A stretch of DNA of 64,000 nt from Bidens hawaiensis (GCA_021521415.1 JAIQDT010000001.1:1612001-1676000), one strand, 5' to 3'. Numbered from the stretch's first letter, positions 53,125-64,000 are shown. Notes: a model not told the origin generated them from the sequence alone. Numbers and translations are program-made.

Positions 53125-54155
53125 AATAGAAACATAGATATTACATCAACATAATAGGTAGGCAAGCAATAAACTGCGCCGCCATCCCTTTCTGAATTGC
53201 AAACCTTAACCTGCTAAAGACATACCCCTGCCCCTTTGGAGTCGACACATTGCTATGCACAACCCGTTGGACCCTGGTTAGAAAACGGATAGCTTCTGGT
53301 GTCAAGGAGCCAAAGGTATCAAAAGCCAGAGGGACAAAAACATGTTGGTTCTCTTCGCAGGCTTTAGCATGTTTTTCCACCTTCTTTGTTTCAACCCTTT
53401 TCATTGCTTGCCCAGCTACAAACTCATTATCCCTCAAACCAGCTAAAGGAGATACCCCTGTGAGGTCAACACAAGCGTGTTTTCCCCCGGCCCAACCAAA
53501 GACGAGCAAATCTGCCGGTCGTAGAGTGGATCTCCCTTCCGTGGTAAGGAAGTTTACGGGGGCTTCATTTTCAGCTGATATCCCAGCTCGCCTTAAGATG
53601 TCCCAAAGAACAACCCGCACCCAATCATGTCGGTATTTGAACCCAGGCATCTCCTTGCAATGAACCACATGCTCTCCGAATTTATCCAGGCAAGCCTTAC
53701 GGCAGATCGAACATGTTTCGTCTTCTGGGTACATTGGGACCATCAAACGGTACTTAAGAATGGCCCTATACTCGACCACAGACATGCTTTGGCCCAAGCC
53801 ATCAATCTGGATGACGGTCAGAAAATCTTAGGCATGAGGACCTTGTAAGCATTCAATAACCGCCTTCTGTCGGAGGGATAATCCAAAAACTTCTCCCAGG
53901 CTCTGAGCGATTTTGCCAAAAGGGCATTCGCCAAAGTTTTTTGAGGCTTTGGTGGGGCGGTGTCCTTATTAGAGAAACCGCCAATGTCAAAGTCTGGGAG
54001 AGCGCCATTTAGGCGTTCCAGGGCCTTCGCGTAGTCTGAGTCCAGGTCGACAACTCCGTTATTCCTTAAGATGTGATTCTGTAGCTTCCAAGACTGAGCC
54101 CTCGACGCTATAAAAGCGTAAACCCCAACATCATGAGCCGAAAGAAGGCCTAAAC
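53125..54155 (-). pseudogene. Non-LTR retroelement, C-terminal region (longest copy)
   Basis: The minus-strand frame has the zinc motif CSICRKACLDKFGEHVVHC, RHDWVRVVLWDILRRAGISA, RPADLLVFGW with ACVDLTGVSP, FVPLAFDTFGSLTPEAI and a conserved end ending LPIMLM at 53141. Upstream, a TAA near 53830 breaks the frame, and the thumb/linker region (LANALLAKIAQSLGEVFGLS, ALPDFDIGGFSNKDTAPPKP) reaches 54155. There the chromovirus is inserted, with RT sequence resuming at 63398. The 45823-46258 insert is very similar and may derive from a sister copy. Confidence 0.85.
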
Positions 54156-54508
54156 TGTGACATCTGCCTCGATCCGACCCGACCCAGGTACCCGTTTCTC
54201 TGACCCAATCTCTTTCTTTTATGATTTAATATTTATTTATACTTATATTTTACTTTTAATAATAATAATATATTTTCCTTCCCGCCTCTTTCTCTCTCTT
54301 TCTTTCCGTCGTCCCGTCCCTCTTCCTCTCTCTTTCCGCCTTCTTTTCCCTCTTGTCGCCGTCCCGCCCTTAAGCCTTGAACCCCTAACTGTCCTTTGTT
54401 CCTTCCCGCCTAAGGTTGTCTGCGCAGCTCCACGCGCCAGACTCCTTACAAGGAAGCCTGCGTGAAGACCACCTGTTACTGCGATACGCGAGACGAACTG
54501 TCCCCGCA

Positions 54509-54664
54509 GCGCGCTAAGGATTTTAGTTCTTCCCGCGGCGCGCTATGGATACCGTTATTCCCGCGACGCGCTAAGGAATATAGTTCTTCTCGCGACGCGC
54601 TTAGAATTGAAGTTCTTCCCGCGGCGCGCTTAGAAATGTAGTTCTTCCCGCGACGCGTTAAGGT
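54509..54664 (+). repeat. About 29-bp tandem array, six copies, in LTR U3
   Basis: Units begin near 54509, 54538, 54566, 54596, 54624 and 54653 with GCGCGCT/ACGCGCT followed by an A-rich segment and AGTTCTTCCCGCG. The 3' LTR carries the same array at 61782-61937. As in chromovirus 1, it is a CG-rich array upstream of the TATA box. Confidence 0.88.
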
Positions 54665-55060
54665 TGGTTCTGTCTGCCTTCGCGCTCGCGCACTCTTGAC
54701 CTCTGTGTCTGCCTTCGCGCTCGAGCTTTCTCGCGCTATGTCTTGAGTCTTTTCTTCTGTTTAATCTAGCCGTTTGCTTTTGTGTTGTCTTATCTTCTGT
54801 GCTGTTGACCTGACCCATCTTATGTCTGAAAAGCCACTTTTGGCGCAGCATGCGCACCAACCCCATTGGTTGGCAGAAAAAGTGACTGACATTATCTTTT
54901 GAGATCTGCTTTTTCCATGCTTGACCAGTACCTTTATCTGACCCGCCCATGCCTGTTTACTGTTCCCTGTCAGCTTTTCCTTTGCCCCCTGCAGCTGCCA
55001 TATCTTTTGATATCTTTTGCTTTTGGAATCTTTTGCGTTTTGAGATCTTTTCCCCTTTTT

Positions 55061-55096
55061 CTAGGGATTGTGTTCCCTAGGGTTTCTCTATAAATA
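55061..55096 (+). promoter_or_regulatory. LTR core promoter: palindrome plus TATA box
   Basis: CTAGGGATTGTGTTCCCTAG is followed eight bases later by TATAAATA; the 3' LTR has the same at 62334-62369. A near-identical palindrome-TATA unit is in chromovirus 1. Confidence 0.7.
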
Positions 55097-56127
55097 ATAA
55101 TGTATTTTTCCTAACACCACACACACAAAGCACTTAAACTCTCCTGTTCTCTCTTGCTCCTTGCCGTTGTTCTCCCTTTGCCGTCTCCTCTCTCTTTGCC
55201 TCCGTCTTCCTCCCTGTTCTGTCCTGCTTTTCCGGTAACATATTATATATAATAATTTACTTATTAATTATGCTAACTTGTAATCAAGACTTAAAACAAA
55301 TCATTAAAACAATAATCTTGTTTATAGGTTAACTTGTGCTTGTTTAAAGTTGGTTCTTGCTTTATCTTACACCGCATCGTTTATCATGTGAGTAATCTCG
55401 TACCTAATCCCTTTTTATTTTTAATGTTTTGGGATTTTCATGTGTTCGTACAAACTTGAGTCTTAAACTTGTTTATAAACTTTAGTCGCGCGGTATCCCA
55501 TGTGTTGAGGACGTTTACTTGGCTGTTTATTTGTATGTGTGTATCATTAACCGCTTTGTTCGGCCTATTCCGAAGTTTTCATGGATCCATTAGATGAACA
55601 CGGGAGACCTATCGTTTACGGTTTTCTTTGTTTACACTTGCACAGATGTTTTCTTGTTTTTGTGCTCAATTGGGAGCACGGATTGAACTATGAACTATGA
55701 GCTATGATCTATTTAGGCTTGATCACAATCTGATTGCACCCTTGTTAAACACCAGACATACACGTGTTGCGCGCAGATTTATTGTTATCTATGTATTGTA
55801 TTAAACTTGATTTCTCACCAACACGCAAGTGTTTGACGTTTATTTTAACACATGTTCAGGTTTGCAGTAGCTGTTTTGGAGCTTGTGGACACGTAGGAAG
55901 TTTTCTTTATTTTGGACCTAGATTAAAATGTATCAAGACAAGTTGTTGCTGTTCGAATATTATGATTTATAATATATTGATTTATGATGATTTATGTTAT
56001 CTTGTTTACTTTGCGCGTGCGCGAATGAATGTATTTATTAAATATTGACACCCAATAGTGTCACGAGTAATGAAACAATATGTGGCGCCCCGATGTATAA
56101 TCCGCCTTTGGTCGGGGTGTTACAGAT

Positions 56128-56139
56128 TGGTATCAGAGC
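56128..56139 (+). other. Primer binding site, tRNA-iMet, chromovirus 2
   Basis: TGGTATCAGAGC starts three bases after the 5' LTR and is the canonical plant initiator-Met primer site. Confidence 0.92.
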
Positions 56140-56376
56140 TCGTTGACTTTAGGATAGGTGGTTAGACGTAACGGCCTAGAATACCTAAGAGTCCCTTCTC
56201 GCGCATGAGAGAAATCTCATGTTTGCGCGCTTATTGTTAATTACTCGTTATTTATTAATATGCTCGCGCTTGCGCAGTGTATGATTTTATGTTTTATTCC
56301 GTGATATTTCGATTTTTGTTGAATTTCGATTTTTATTGATTTTACTTACATATTCGTTTGTTGGATTTGAAAATCC

Positions 56377-56616
56377 GAAAAGTCATGGTGATACATGAAT
56401 AGTTGATTTTCAATTTCCATTTACGATTATGTTCTGAGGTTGGAGACTTGAAAAGTCATGGTGATACATGAATTGTTAACCTCCAATACTCATTTTCTTG
56501 TATATTTTTTGTTGAAGATTGAAAAGTCATGGTGATACATGAATCGTCAATCTCCAATACTCGTTTGCTCGTATATTTTAAATTGGGAATTCGGAAAGTC
56601 ATGGTGATACATGAAT
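56377..56616 (+). repeat. Four-copy leader repeat with conserved core
   Basis: The core GTCATGGTGATACATGAAT with GAAAA before it recurs at 56377-56400, 56450-56473, 56521-56544 and 56593-56616, a period of 71-73 bp. Each core is flanked by arms that are partly complementary (for example TTGAAAATCC and GATTTTCAATTTCC around the first). The block lies between primer site and gag ATG, so it is in the genomic RNA leader, and each unit carries two ATGs. Confidence 0.88.
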
Positions 56617-56777
56617 TGTCGATTTCTGATTCGAATTTGTTACCTTTATTAAGTCTGCATTTAGGGTCATTTATTTTACTTTAACTTTTGACAGTAACTA
56701 ACTTCGCGAAACAAGCTTTACGATGACATACTTTGCGCTAAAACCAAGATATTAACTAAAATTAAAACTTTTATAGA

Positions 56778-58552
56778 ATGCCTCCGCTATCTCGCCGCCA
56801 TCTGAGGAGAGAAGCCTCGCGCAGACGTTCGCAGCAACGTTCCCAGGAAATGGCCGCCGCAATAGCCCAAGCCTTAAACCAAAACAATGCTAACACCTCT
56901 GGTTACAACATTAAGTCCTTTAACGCGGGTAACCCTCCAAAGTTCACAGGTCTTGAAGGAGCCACCGTGATGCTCCAGTGGCTTGAGAAAATAGAAAACA
57001 CTTTCCTCCACACCCAATGCCCTTCGGACAGACGAACCCTATATGCTTCCAGTGTCCTGGAATCTAGAGCGCTTACATGGTGGAATGGAGTAGCTCATGC
57101 GCGTGGCGCAGAAGCTGCTTCCAGCATGCTCTGGGAGGAATTTAAGGATCTCTTGACGCGAGAATTCTGCCCTCCCAACGAAGTAAAGCGCCTGGAGGAA
57201 GAATTTTGGAACTTGAAGCAGTACAGTGGCGAAGCGCGCGAGTACGCGACGCGTTTCCATGAACTAAGCCTACTTGTCCCTCACCTTGTTACCCCTTCCC
57301 GCCGAGCCATAGAGAAATTCCTTGGGGGTCTCCCCATGGAAATTCAAGATTCTGTATGGGCCAGAAACCCAGTAACCCTCTCTGACGCCATCGAGTTGGC
57401 CGTTGTGCTCAGCGACAACCATGTCAGAGCAGGAACCCTGTTCCTGCGGGGATCTGAGAAGACCAAACTCACCAAGACTGTCCCTGAACCAACAGAAACC
57501 AAACCTGAACCCTCACACCATAACAACCTCAAGCGCAGGCGCAAAGCCTATGCGCTTACCAGCCCACCCATTGTCCAGCAACCCTACCTACCTCCAGTAT
57601 ACGCCCCTAACCCACTGTCAGCCTACCCAACCACCCCTATAGTCCACAACAATGCCCTAACCAATCCCGCACTACCTGCCCCGCCAATCAAGAAACCTTA
57701 CACAGGAAATCAACCCTTTTGCCCAACCTGTAGACTTCACCACCCAACCCAAACCCCGTGTCGACAATGTAACCGATGTGGCCGTATTGGTCATTCTGCC
57801 GAATACTGTAGAGTCCCTCCCGCCAACCCAATTGCGCCAACACCACCAGTCTACCCGCAGAACCCACAACCAACCTACCAAAACCCACGACCCAGGTCGT
57901 GCTTTAACTGCGGTGATCCCAGTCATTTCCGGAACGCGTGCCCGAGACTACAAGTTCAGATTACGCAAGCGAATCCGGTGAACCAGATTTCGAACCAAGT
58001 AACGCGCGGACGAGCTTTTAACATAACCGCGCACCAAGCGCAAGCGAATAATGACGTAGTTAATGGTACATTTTTGCTCAACGGATTCTATGCTTCTGTA
58101 CTTTTTGATACTGGCGCCGATCGGAGTTTTATCTCTCGCGCGTTTGAGCAGAAGCTTGCGCGACCGCGCAACGATTTAAAAGAAAATTTTTCAGTTGAAT
58201 TGGCTAATGGCGAAACTGTTTTAATTAACTCCGTGATTAAAGATTGCACGCTTAACCTTAACGAAAACGATTTTCTGATCGACCTCATCCCCATGCCTCT
58301 TGGAAGCTTTGATGTTATCATTGGTATGGACTGGCTCTCGCATAATCGCGCCGAAGTTATTTGCGCCAAGAAGATGATTCGCATACCTCGAGAAAATGGT
58401 GATCTTCACATCTACGGCGAAAAACCCTCCCGCGGTCTTAAGCTTATGTCTTGCGCCGAAGCCCGAAGACTCATGCGGAAGAAGTGTATTGCATTTTTAG
58501 CCCATGTGGTCAAACCTGCTGAAGAAAAGAAGAAGCTTCGCGATATCCCTGT
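56778..58552 (+). CDS. Gag and protease, chromovirus 2
   Basis: The start ATG at 56778 ([10 protein letters not shown]) follows the leader. The gag core is at about 56.94-57.40 kb ([34 protein letters not shown]), and is followed by a Pro-rich linker and zinc knuckles [14 protein letters not shown] and [14 protein letters not shown] (about 57.76-57.94 kb). A protease [11 protein letters not shown] lies near 58.11 kb, with IGMDWLSHN. After LRDIP near 58545 the frame shifts; the remaining 34 codons to 58655 are out-of-frame translation. The Gag would assemble particles and bind RNA. Confidence 0.93.
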
Positions 58553-60335
58553 GTGCGTGATTTTCCTGAAGTTTTTCCTGATGATCTTCCTGGTATCCCT
58601 CCCGCTCGGGAAGTCGAGTTCCGTATTGATCTTGTCCCTGGTGCTTCCCCCGTAGCCAAATCTCCTTACCGTCTTGCGCCCGCTGAGATGCAAGAATTGG
58701 CAAGCCAACTTCAAGAGTTGACTGCTAAAGGATTCATTCGCCCTAGCTCTTCGCCCTGGGGTGCTCCGGTGTTGTTCGTTAAGAAGAAAGATGGATCGTT
58801 TCGCATGTGTATTGATTACCGCGAGTTGAACAAACTCACCATTAAAAACCGGTATCCCTTACCGCGTATTGACGACCTCTTTGATCAACTCCAAGGTGCC
58901 TCTTGTTTCTCGAAGATTGATCTCCGCTCTGGCTATCACCAGTTGCGCATCCGCGATAAAGATGTTCCGAAGACTGCTTTTCGAACTCGTTATTGCCATT
59001 TTGAATTCTTGGTCATGTCCTTCGGTTTAACCAATGCACCCGCCGTTTTCATGGATCTAATGAATCGGGTGTGTAGGCCTTTCTTGGATAAATTCGTGAT
59101 TGTGTTTATCGATGACGTTCTAATTTATTCTAAGACCAAGGTCGAGCATGAGCAACATCTTCGGTTGGTGTTGCAAAAGCTTAGAACCGAGCAGCTCTTT
59201 GCCAAGCTCTCCAAGTGTGAATTCTGGTCTGATGAAGTACAGTTTCTTGGCCATGTTGTTAACAAGATGGGTATTCATGTCGACCCATCCAAAATTGAAG
59301 CAATCAAGAACTGGATTACGCCATCCACTCCTTCTGAAATCCGTTCCTTTTTGGGCTTAGCTGGTTATTACCGGCGCTTCATTTCGAACTTCTCGAAGAT
59401 CGCTTTGCCTTTAACAGCTCTAACGCACAAAGGTAAACCATATATTTGGGGCTCGAAGCAAGAAGAAGCCTTTCTAACGCTCAAGCGTTTGTTGTGTGAA
59501 GCTCCTGTTCTTGCGCTACCTGAGGGTAATGATGATTTTGTCGTGTACTGCGATGCCTCCAACCAAGGTCTCGGTTGTGTACTTATGCAACGAGGCAAGG
59601 TTATCGCTTACGCATCAAGGCAACTTAAGGTTCATGAAAAGAATTATACAACTCACGACCTCGAACTAGGCGCAGTTGTTTTTGCCTTGAAGATCTGGAG
59701 ACACTACCTTTATGGTACTAAGTGTATCCTCTACACTGACCATAAAAGCCTTCAGCATATCTTTGATCAGAAGGAACTTAACATGAGACAACGCCGATGG
59801 AACGAACTCATCAGCGACTACGATTGTGAGATCCGGTATCATCCTGGTAAGGCTAATGTGGTAGCCGATGCGCTCAGCCGAAAACCCTGCCAGCTTAACT
59901 GTATCTTGCCGCGCACGCAGCTTCACTTCGCGCCGATCCAAAGCAACCTTGAATCGCGCATTCGTGACGCGCAGCGCGCATCCATCAGTAATGGTAACCT
60001 TCGCGCCGAGTTAGCATGTGGCGCGGAAGCTCATTTTGTCCCTAATCTGAGTGGAATTCTCTGCTATCTTAATCGCATCTGGATTCCCTTTGATGAGAAT
60101 CTTCGCGCTGATATCCTGAGTGAAGCGCATAAATCTCGGTATTCTATTCATCCTGGCGCTGATAAGATGTACAAGGATTTGCGCATTACTTATTGGTGGC
60201 CCGGTATGAAAAAGGATATTGCTGTGTTCGTAGCTAAATGCCTGACCTGTTCTAAGGTAAAAGCTGAACACCAACGCCCATCTGGTTTGCTCGAACAACC
60301 AGAAATTCCTACGTGGAAATGGGAAAGTATAGAAG
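58553..60335 (+). pseudogene. RT, RNase H and integrase N-terminus, chromovirus 2
   Basis: The frame resumes at [22 protein letters not shown] has [20 protein letters not shown] and the catalytic FIDDVLIYS box near 59.11 kb; the usual VMPFGL is VMSFGL here. RNase H has [10 protein letters not shown] near 59.55 kb and ends with [15 protein letters not shown]. Integrase zinc region HKSRYSIH...CLTCSKVK is near 60.13-60.26 kb. After WKWES near 60328 a single extra base shifts the frame. There is no stop between RNase H and integrase here, unlike chromovirus 1. Confidence 0.92.
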
Positions 60336-61394
60336 ATGGACTTTATTACCAAGTTACCTTTGACAACAAGCAAACATGATAGCATTTGGGTGATAGTGGA
60401 TCGTTTGACTAAGTCTGCTCACTTTCTGCCCATTCGTGAAAACTACCGTGTTGAGCAACTCGCGCAGCTTTATGTCAAGGAAATTGTCTGCCGTCATGGT
60501 ACTCCTTTGAGCATCATATCCGATCGCGATGGCCGTTTTATATCTCGCTTTTGGAAATCTCTCCAATATGCGCTAGGAACTCGCTTGGACATGAGTACGG
60601 CATATCATCCTCAGACTGACGGTCAGTCTGAGCGAACTATTCAAACTCTTGAGGATATGCTCCGATCTTGTGTTCTTGATTTTGGAGGTAATTGGGATTC
60701 ACACCTGCCTTTGATCGAGTTCTCTTATAATAACAGCTATCATTCCAGTATCGGTATGGCCCCATTTGAAGCACTTTACGGTCGTAAGTGCCGCTCCCCG
60801 ATTTGTTGGAGCGAAGTGGGAGAAGCTCAAATCACAGGACCCGAACTAGATCAAGAGACAACCGATAAAATCGCCAAGATCCGTGATCATCTGCTGACTG
60901 CCAGAAGCCGACAGAAGAGTTACGCAGATCGCAGGCGAAAGCCTCTCGAATTTCAAGTTGGTGATCTTGTTCTCCTCAAAGTGTCGCCCTGGAAGGGTGT
61001 TGTCCGCTTTGGGAAGAAAGGTAAGCTTGCTCCTCGATATGTTGGACCATTTAAGATTCTCGCGCGTGTAGGAAAAGTTGCCTACAGACTTGACCTGCCG
61101 CCCGCGCTCAGTAATGTGCATCCAACGTTCCATGTATCCAATCTCAAGAAGTGTTTAGCCGACGAGAACCTTCACATTCCACTTGATGAAGTTCAAGTTG
61201 ATGAAACTATGCATTTCGTTGAGAAGCCTGTTGAGATTATGGATCGCGAGGTTAAGCAAACCAAGCGCAGTCGTATCCCTATTGTTAAAGTTCGCTGGGA
61301 GTCCAAGCGCGGAGCCGAGTTTACATGGGAAAGGGAAGATCAAATGAAGATCAAGTACCCGCACCTGTTCTCTGCGCAACCTACTTCGAGATAA
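60336..61394 (+). pseudogene. Integrase core and chromodomain-like end, chromovirus 2
   Basis: The frame starts MDFITKLP (first catalytic Asp), with ISDRDGRF (second Asp) and [10 protein letters not shown] (Glu). The C-terminal part [30 protein letters not shown] and [17 protein letters not shown] is the chromodomain-type end of Tekay elements. The stop TAA is at 61392-61394. The core itself looks intact; only the upstream frameshift separates it. Confidence 0.92.
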
Positions 61395-61428
61395 ATTTCG
61401 GGACGAAATTTCTTAAAGTAGGGGAGAC
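61394..61428 (+). other. Conserved inverted repeat and polypurine tract, chromovirus 2
   Basis: AATTTCGGGACGAAATT begins at the stop codon, then AAAGTAGGGGAGAC directly precedes the 3' LTR. The layout is the same as in chromovirus 1. Confidence 0.85.
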
Positions 61429-63397
61429 TGTGACATCTGCCCCGATCCGACCCGACCCAGGTACCCGTTTCTCTGACCCAATCTCTTTCTTTTATGATTT
61501 AATATTTATTTATACTTATATTTTACTTTTAATAATAATAATATATTTTCCTTCCCGCCTCTTTCTCTCTCTTTCTTTCCGCCGTCCCGTCCCTCTTCCT
61601 CTCTCTTTCCGCCTTCTTTTCCCTCTTGTCGCCGTCCCGCCCTTAAGCCTTGAACCCCTAACTGTCCTTTGTTCCTTCCCGCCTAAGGTTGTCTGCGCAG
61701 CTCCACGCGCCAGACTCCTTACAAGGAAGCCTGCGTGAAGACCACCTGTTACTGCGATACGCGAGACGAACTGTCCCCGCAGCGCGCTAAGGATTTTAGT
61801 TCTTCCCGCGGCGCGCTATGGATACCGTTCTTCCCGCGACGCGCTAAGGAATATAGTTCTTCTCGCGACGCGCTTAGAATTGAAGTTCTTCCCGCGGCGC
61901 GCTTAGAAATGTAGTTCTTCCCGCGACGCGTTAAGGTTGGTTCTGTCTGCCTTCGCGCTCGCGCACTCTTGACCTCTGTGTCTGCCTTCGCGCTCGAGCT
62001 TTCTCGCGCTATGTCTTGAGTCTTTTCTTCTGTTTAATCTAGCCGTTTGCTTTTGTGTTGTCTTATCTTCTGTGCTGTTGACCTGACCTATCTTATGTCT
62101 GAAAAGCCACTTTTGGCGCAGCATGCGCACCAACCCCATTGGTTGGCAGAAAAAGTGACTGACATTATCTTTTGAGATCTGCTTTTTCCATGCTTGACCA
62201 GTACCTTTATCTGACCCGCCCATGCCTGTTTACTGTTCCCTGTCAGCTTTTCCTTTGCCCCCTGCAGCTGCCATATCTTTTGATATCTTTTGCTTTTGGA
62301 ATCTTTTGCGTTTTGAGATCTTTTCCCCTTTTTCTAGGGATTGTGTTCCCTAGGGTTTCTCTATAAATAATAATGTATTTTTCCTAACACCACACACACA
62401 AAGCACTTAAACTCTCATGTTCTCTCTTGCTCCTTGCCGTTGTTCTCCCTTTGCCGTCTCCTCTCTCTTTGCCTCCGTCTTCCTCCCTGTTCTGTCCTGC
62501 TTTTCCGGTAACATATTATATATAATAATTTACTTATTAATTATGCTAACTTGTAATCAAGACTTAAAACAAATCATTAAAACAATAATCTTGTTTATAG
62601 GTTAACTTGTGCTTGTTTAAAGTTGGTTCTTGCTTTATCTTACACCGCATCGTTTATCATGTGAGTAATCTCGTACCTAATCCCTTTTTATTTTTAATGT
62701 TTTGGGATTTTCATGTGTTCGTACAAACTTGAGTCTTAAACTTGTTTATAAACTTTAGTCGCGCGGTATCCCATGTGTTGAGGACGTTTACTTGGCTGTT
62801 TATTTGTATGTGTGTATCATTAACCGCTTTGTTCGGCCTATTCCGAAGTTTTCATGGATCCATTAGATGAACACGGGAGACCTATCGTTTACGGTTTTCT
62901 TTGTTTACACTTGCACAGATGTTTTCTTGTTTTTGTGCTCAATTGGGAGCACGGATTGAACTATGAACTATGAGCTATGATCTATTTAGGCTTGATCACA
63001 ATCTGATTGCACCCTTGTTAAACACCAGACATACACGTGTTGCGCGCAGATTTATTGTTATCTATGTATTGTATTAAACTTGATTTCTCACCAACACGCA
63101 AGTGTTTGACGTTTATTTTAACACATGTTCAGGTTTGCAGTAGCTGTTTTGGAGCTTGTGGACACGTAGGAAGTTTTCTTTATTTTGGACCTAGATTAAA
63201 ATGTATCAAGACAAGTTGTTGCTGTTCGAATATTATGATTTATAATATATTGATTTATGATGATTTATGTTATCTTGTTTACTTTGCGCGTGCGCGAATG
63301 AATGTATTTATTAAATATTGACACCCAATAGTGTTACGAGTAATGAAACAATATGTGGCGCCCCGATGTATAATCCGCCTTTGGTCGGGGTGTTACA
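61429..63397 (+). repeat. 3' LTR of chromovirus 2
   Basis: It aligns to the 5' LTR at a constant offset of 7273 with about six single-base differences (for example 54169/61442), and has its TATA box at 62362-62369. Confidence 0.95.
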
Positions 63398-64000
63398 TAA
63401 ACCCCCCCAAGCGCATCGGTAAATATGCAAGTCGTCACTGAAGATCACCAAAGAATGGGCCTCCACATACAACTATGTCTTCGATGGCTTCTCGAAGCCC
63501 CTTATCAAAACAGGATACCGCATCATCCATCATATAGGGGTGGCATGTTCGTAACCCAAAAAGCAACTTAGCAACCTCCATACAAGACCTAAGCAGGAGG
63601 AGTTCGCTCTGGGGATCCCTAAGGCAAGGTAAGAGTTTCATAAGATCAACCGCACGAGATGCTCTCCGCCTCGCCAACTCCTTAATAAAGTAGGGATCTC
63701 GACTAACGGCCCCTCCAAGGAGCTTTACCCCTCTCTCTGGTCTACCAATCCCACTAGGGAAAAGCCCATCTTTAACTTTCACTCCATTACACGTTGACCA
63801 AAAAACCTCGGTTTTCTTAATATTAAGTTGAAGCCCCAATGATGGCCCTTCCGAGCTGATAATGTCTAGCGCTTCAGCGACTTCGTTGGCATCACCAATA
63901 ATAGTCCCATCATCCAAGTACCAATCATGAAATGGGAGGTTATAGCTATTTTGTACCCGGAGAACAAGAGGGTGTAAGGCTAAGGCAAAGAGGAGGGGAC
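63398..64000 (-). pseudogene. Reverse transcriptase of the non-LTR element, partial at window edge
   Basis: Minus-strand sequence enters at the right edge with PLLFALALHPLV (RT motif preceding the active site), then WYLDDGTIIGDANEV with the catalytic Asp pair, LQLNIKKTEVFW, GVKLLGGAVS and SELLLLRSCMEVAKLLFGLR, typical of palm and thumb. It runs to 63398, where TAAAC marks the chromovirus. The frame continues past the insertion at 54155 into the linker and zinc/nuclease-like domains. A stop follows FGDLQ near 63434. Confidence 0.85.

Larger units (their letters stand above)
54156..56124 (+). repeat. 5' LTR of chromovirus 2
   Basis: It runs TGTGACATCT to GGGTGTTACA. It contains a six-copy array of about 29 bp around GCGCGCTAAGG/AGTTCTTCCCGCG (54509-54664), a palindrome CTAGGGATTGTGTTCCCTAG at 55061-55080 and a TATAAATA box at 55089-55096. 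Confidence 0.95.
54156..63397 (+). mobile_element. Full-length Tekay-like chromovirus 2, TSD TAAAC
   Basis: 5' LTR 54156-56124 and 3' LTR 61429-63397 are both 1969 bp, with no indels and about six substitutions seen by eye. The duplication TAAAC is at 54151-54155 and 63398-63402. It has a tRNA-iMet primer site, gag-pol with chromodomain-like end, and polypurine tract. The insertion splits a non-LTR retroelement RT. Two single-base frameshifts break pol (near 58550 and 60330), so this very young copy cannot make a full polyprotein. Confidence 0.95.

Noticed and set aside
54157..54465. Hydrophobic 102-codon frame, repeated at the 3' LTR
   Set aside because: It is translation of the T-rich U3 region of chromovirus 2 and contains no recognised domain.

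Overview
This is nuclear DNA from a flowering plant, almost certainly a eudicot. It has spliced genes with short AT-rich introns, Ty3/gypsy chromoviruses with tRNA-iMet primer sites, Athila- and Tat-type retrotransposons, an Au-type SINE, hAT and Tourist MITEs and an L1-type LINE. The repeat repertoire would suit Asteraceae, but that is a guess. No bacterial, organellar, rRNA or tRNA genes were seen. Most of the window is transposable elements nested inside one another; only two host genes are supported.

Layout. (1) 1-11.3 kb, minus strand: a decayed Athila-type element (integrase, RNase H, RT, protease, gag, PBS at 10536-10553) split by two solo LTRs of one family (1308-3377, TSD CAAAA; 7721-10058, TSD TTGAT). 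(2) 11.3-15.2 kb: AT-rich noncoding DNA, a five-copy hairpin array, LTR-like debris and a Tat-type RT/RNase H fragment. (3) 15.2-35.3 kb: one L1-type LINE on the minus strand, cut into pieces by a solo LTR (16213-18535), a complete Tekay-like chromovirus (18810-27959, TSD GATCG) and two more solo LTRs of the first family (30863-32873, TSD TTATT; 33192-35284, TSD GCTGT). (4) 35.6-42 kb: a gene island with a six-exon La-related protein gene (LARP1B/1C type, 36641-41363), whose upstream region carries site II and telo-box motifs. (5) 42-54 kb: a small conserved basic-protein gene (45017-45409) among 5'-truncated copies of a non-LTR retroelement with a zinc-binding plus nuclease-like C-terminal domain, a Helitron 3' end, a hAT element with 8-bp TSD, a Tourist-like MITE, a Copia gag remnant and an Au-like SINE. 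(6) 53.1-64 kb: a longer copy of that non-LTR element, split by a second, very young Tekay-like chromovirus (54156-63397, TSD TAAAC) and running off the right edge.

The two chromoviruses have near-identical LTR pairs and are recent. One has a single in-frame TGA between RNase H and integrase; the other has two single-base frameshifts. Insertion order can be read directly, because host-element reading frames resume exactly across the target-site duplications.
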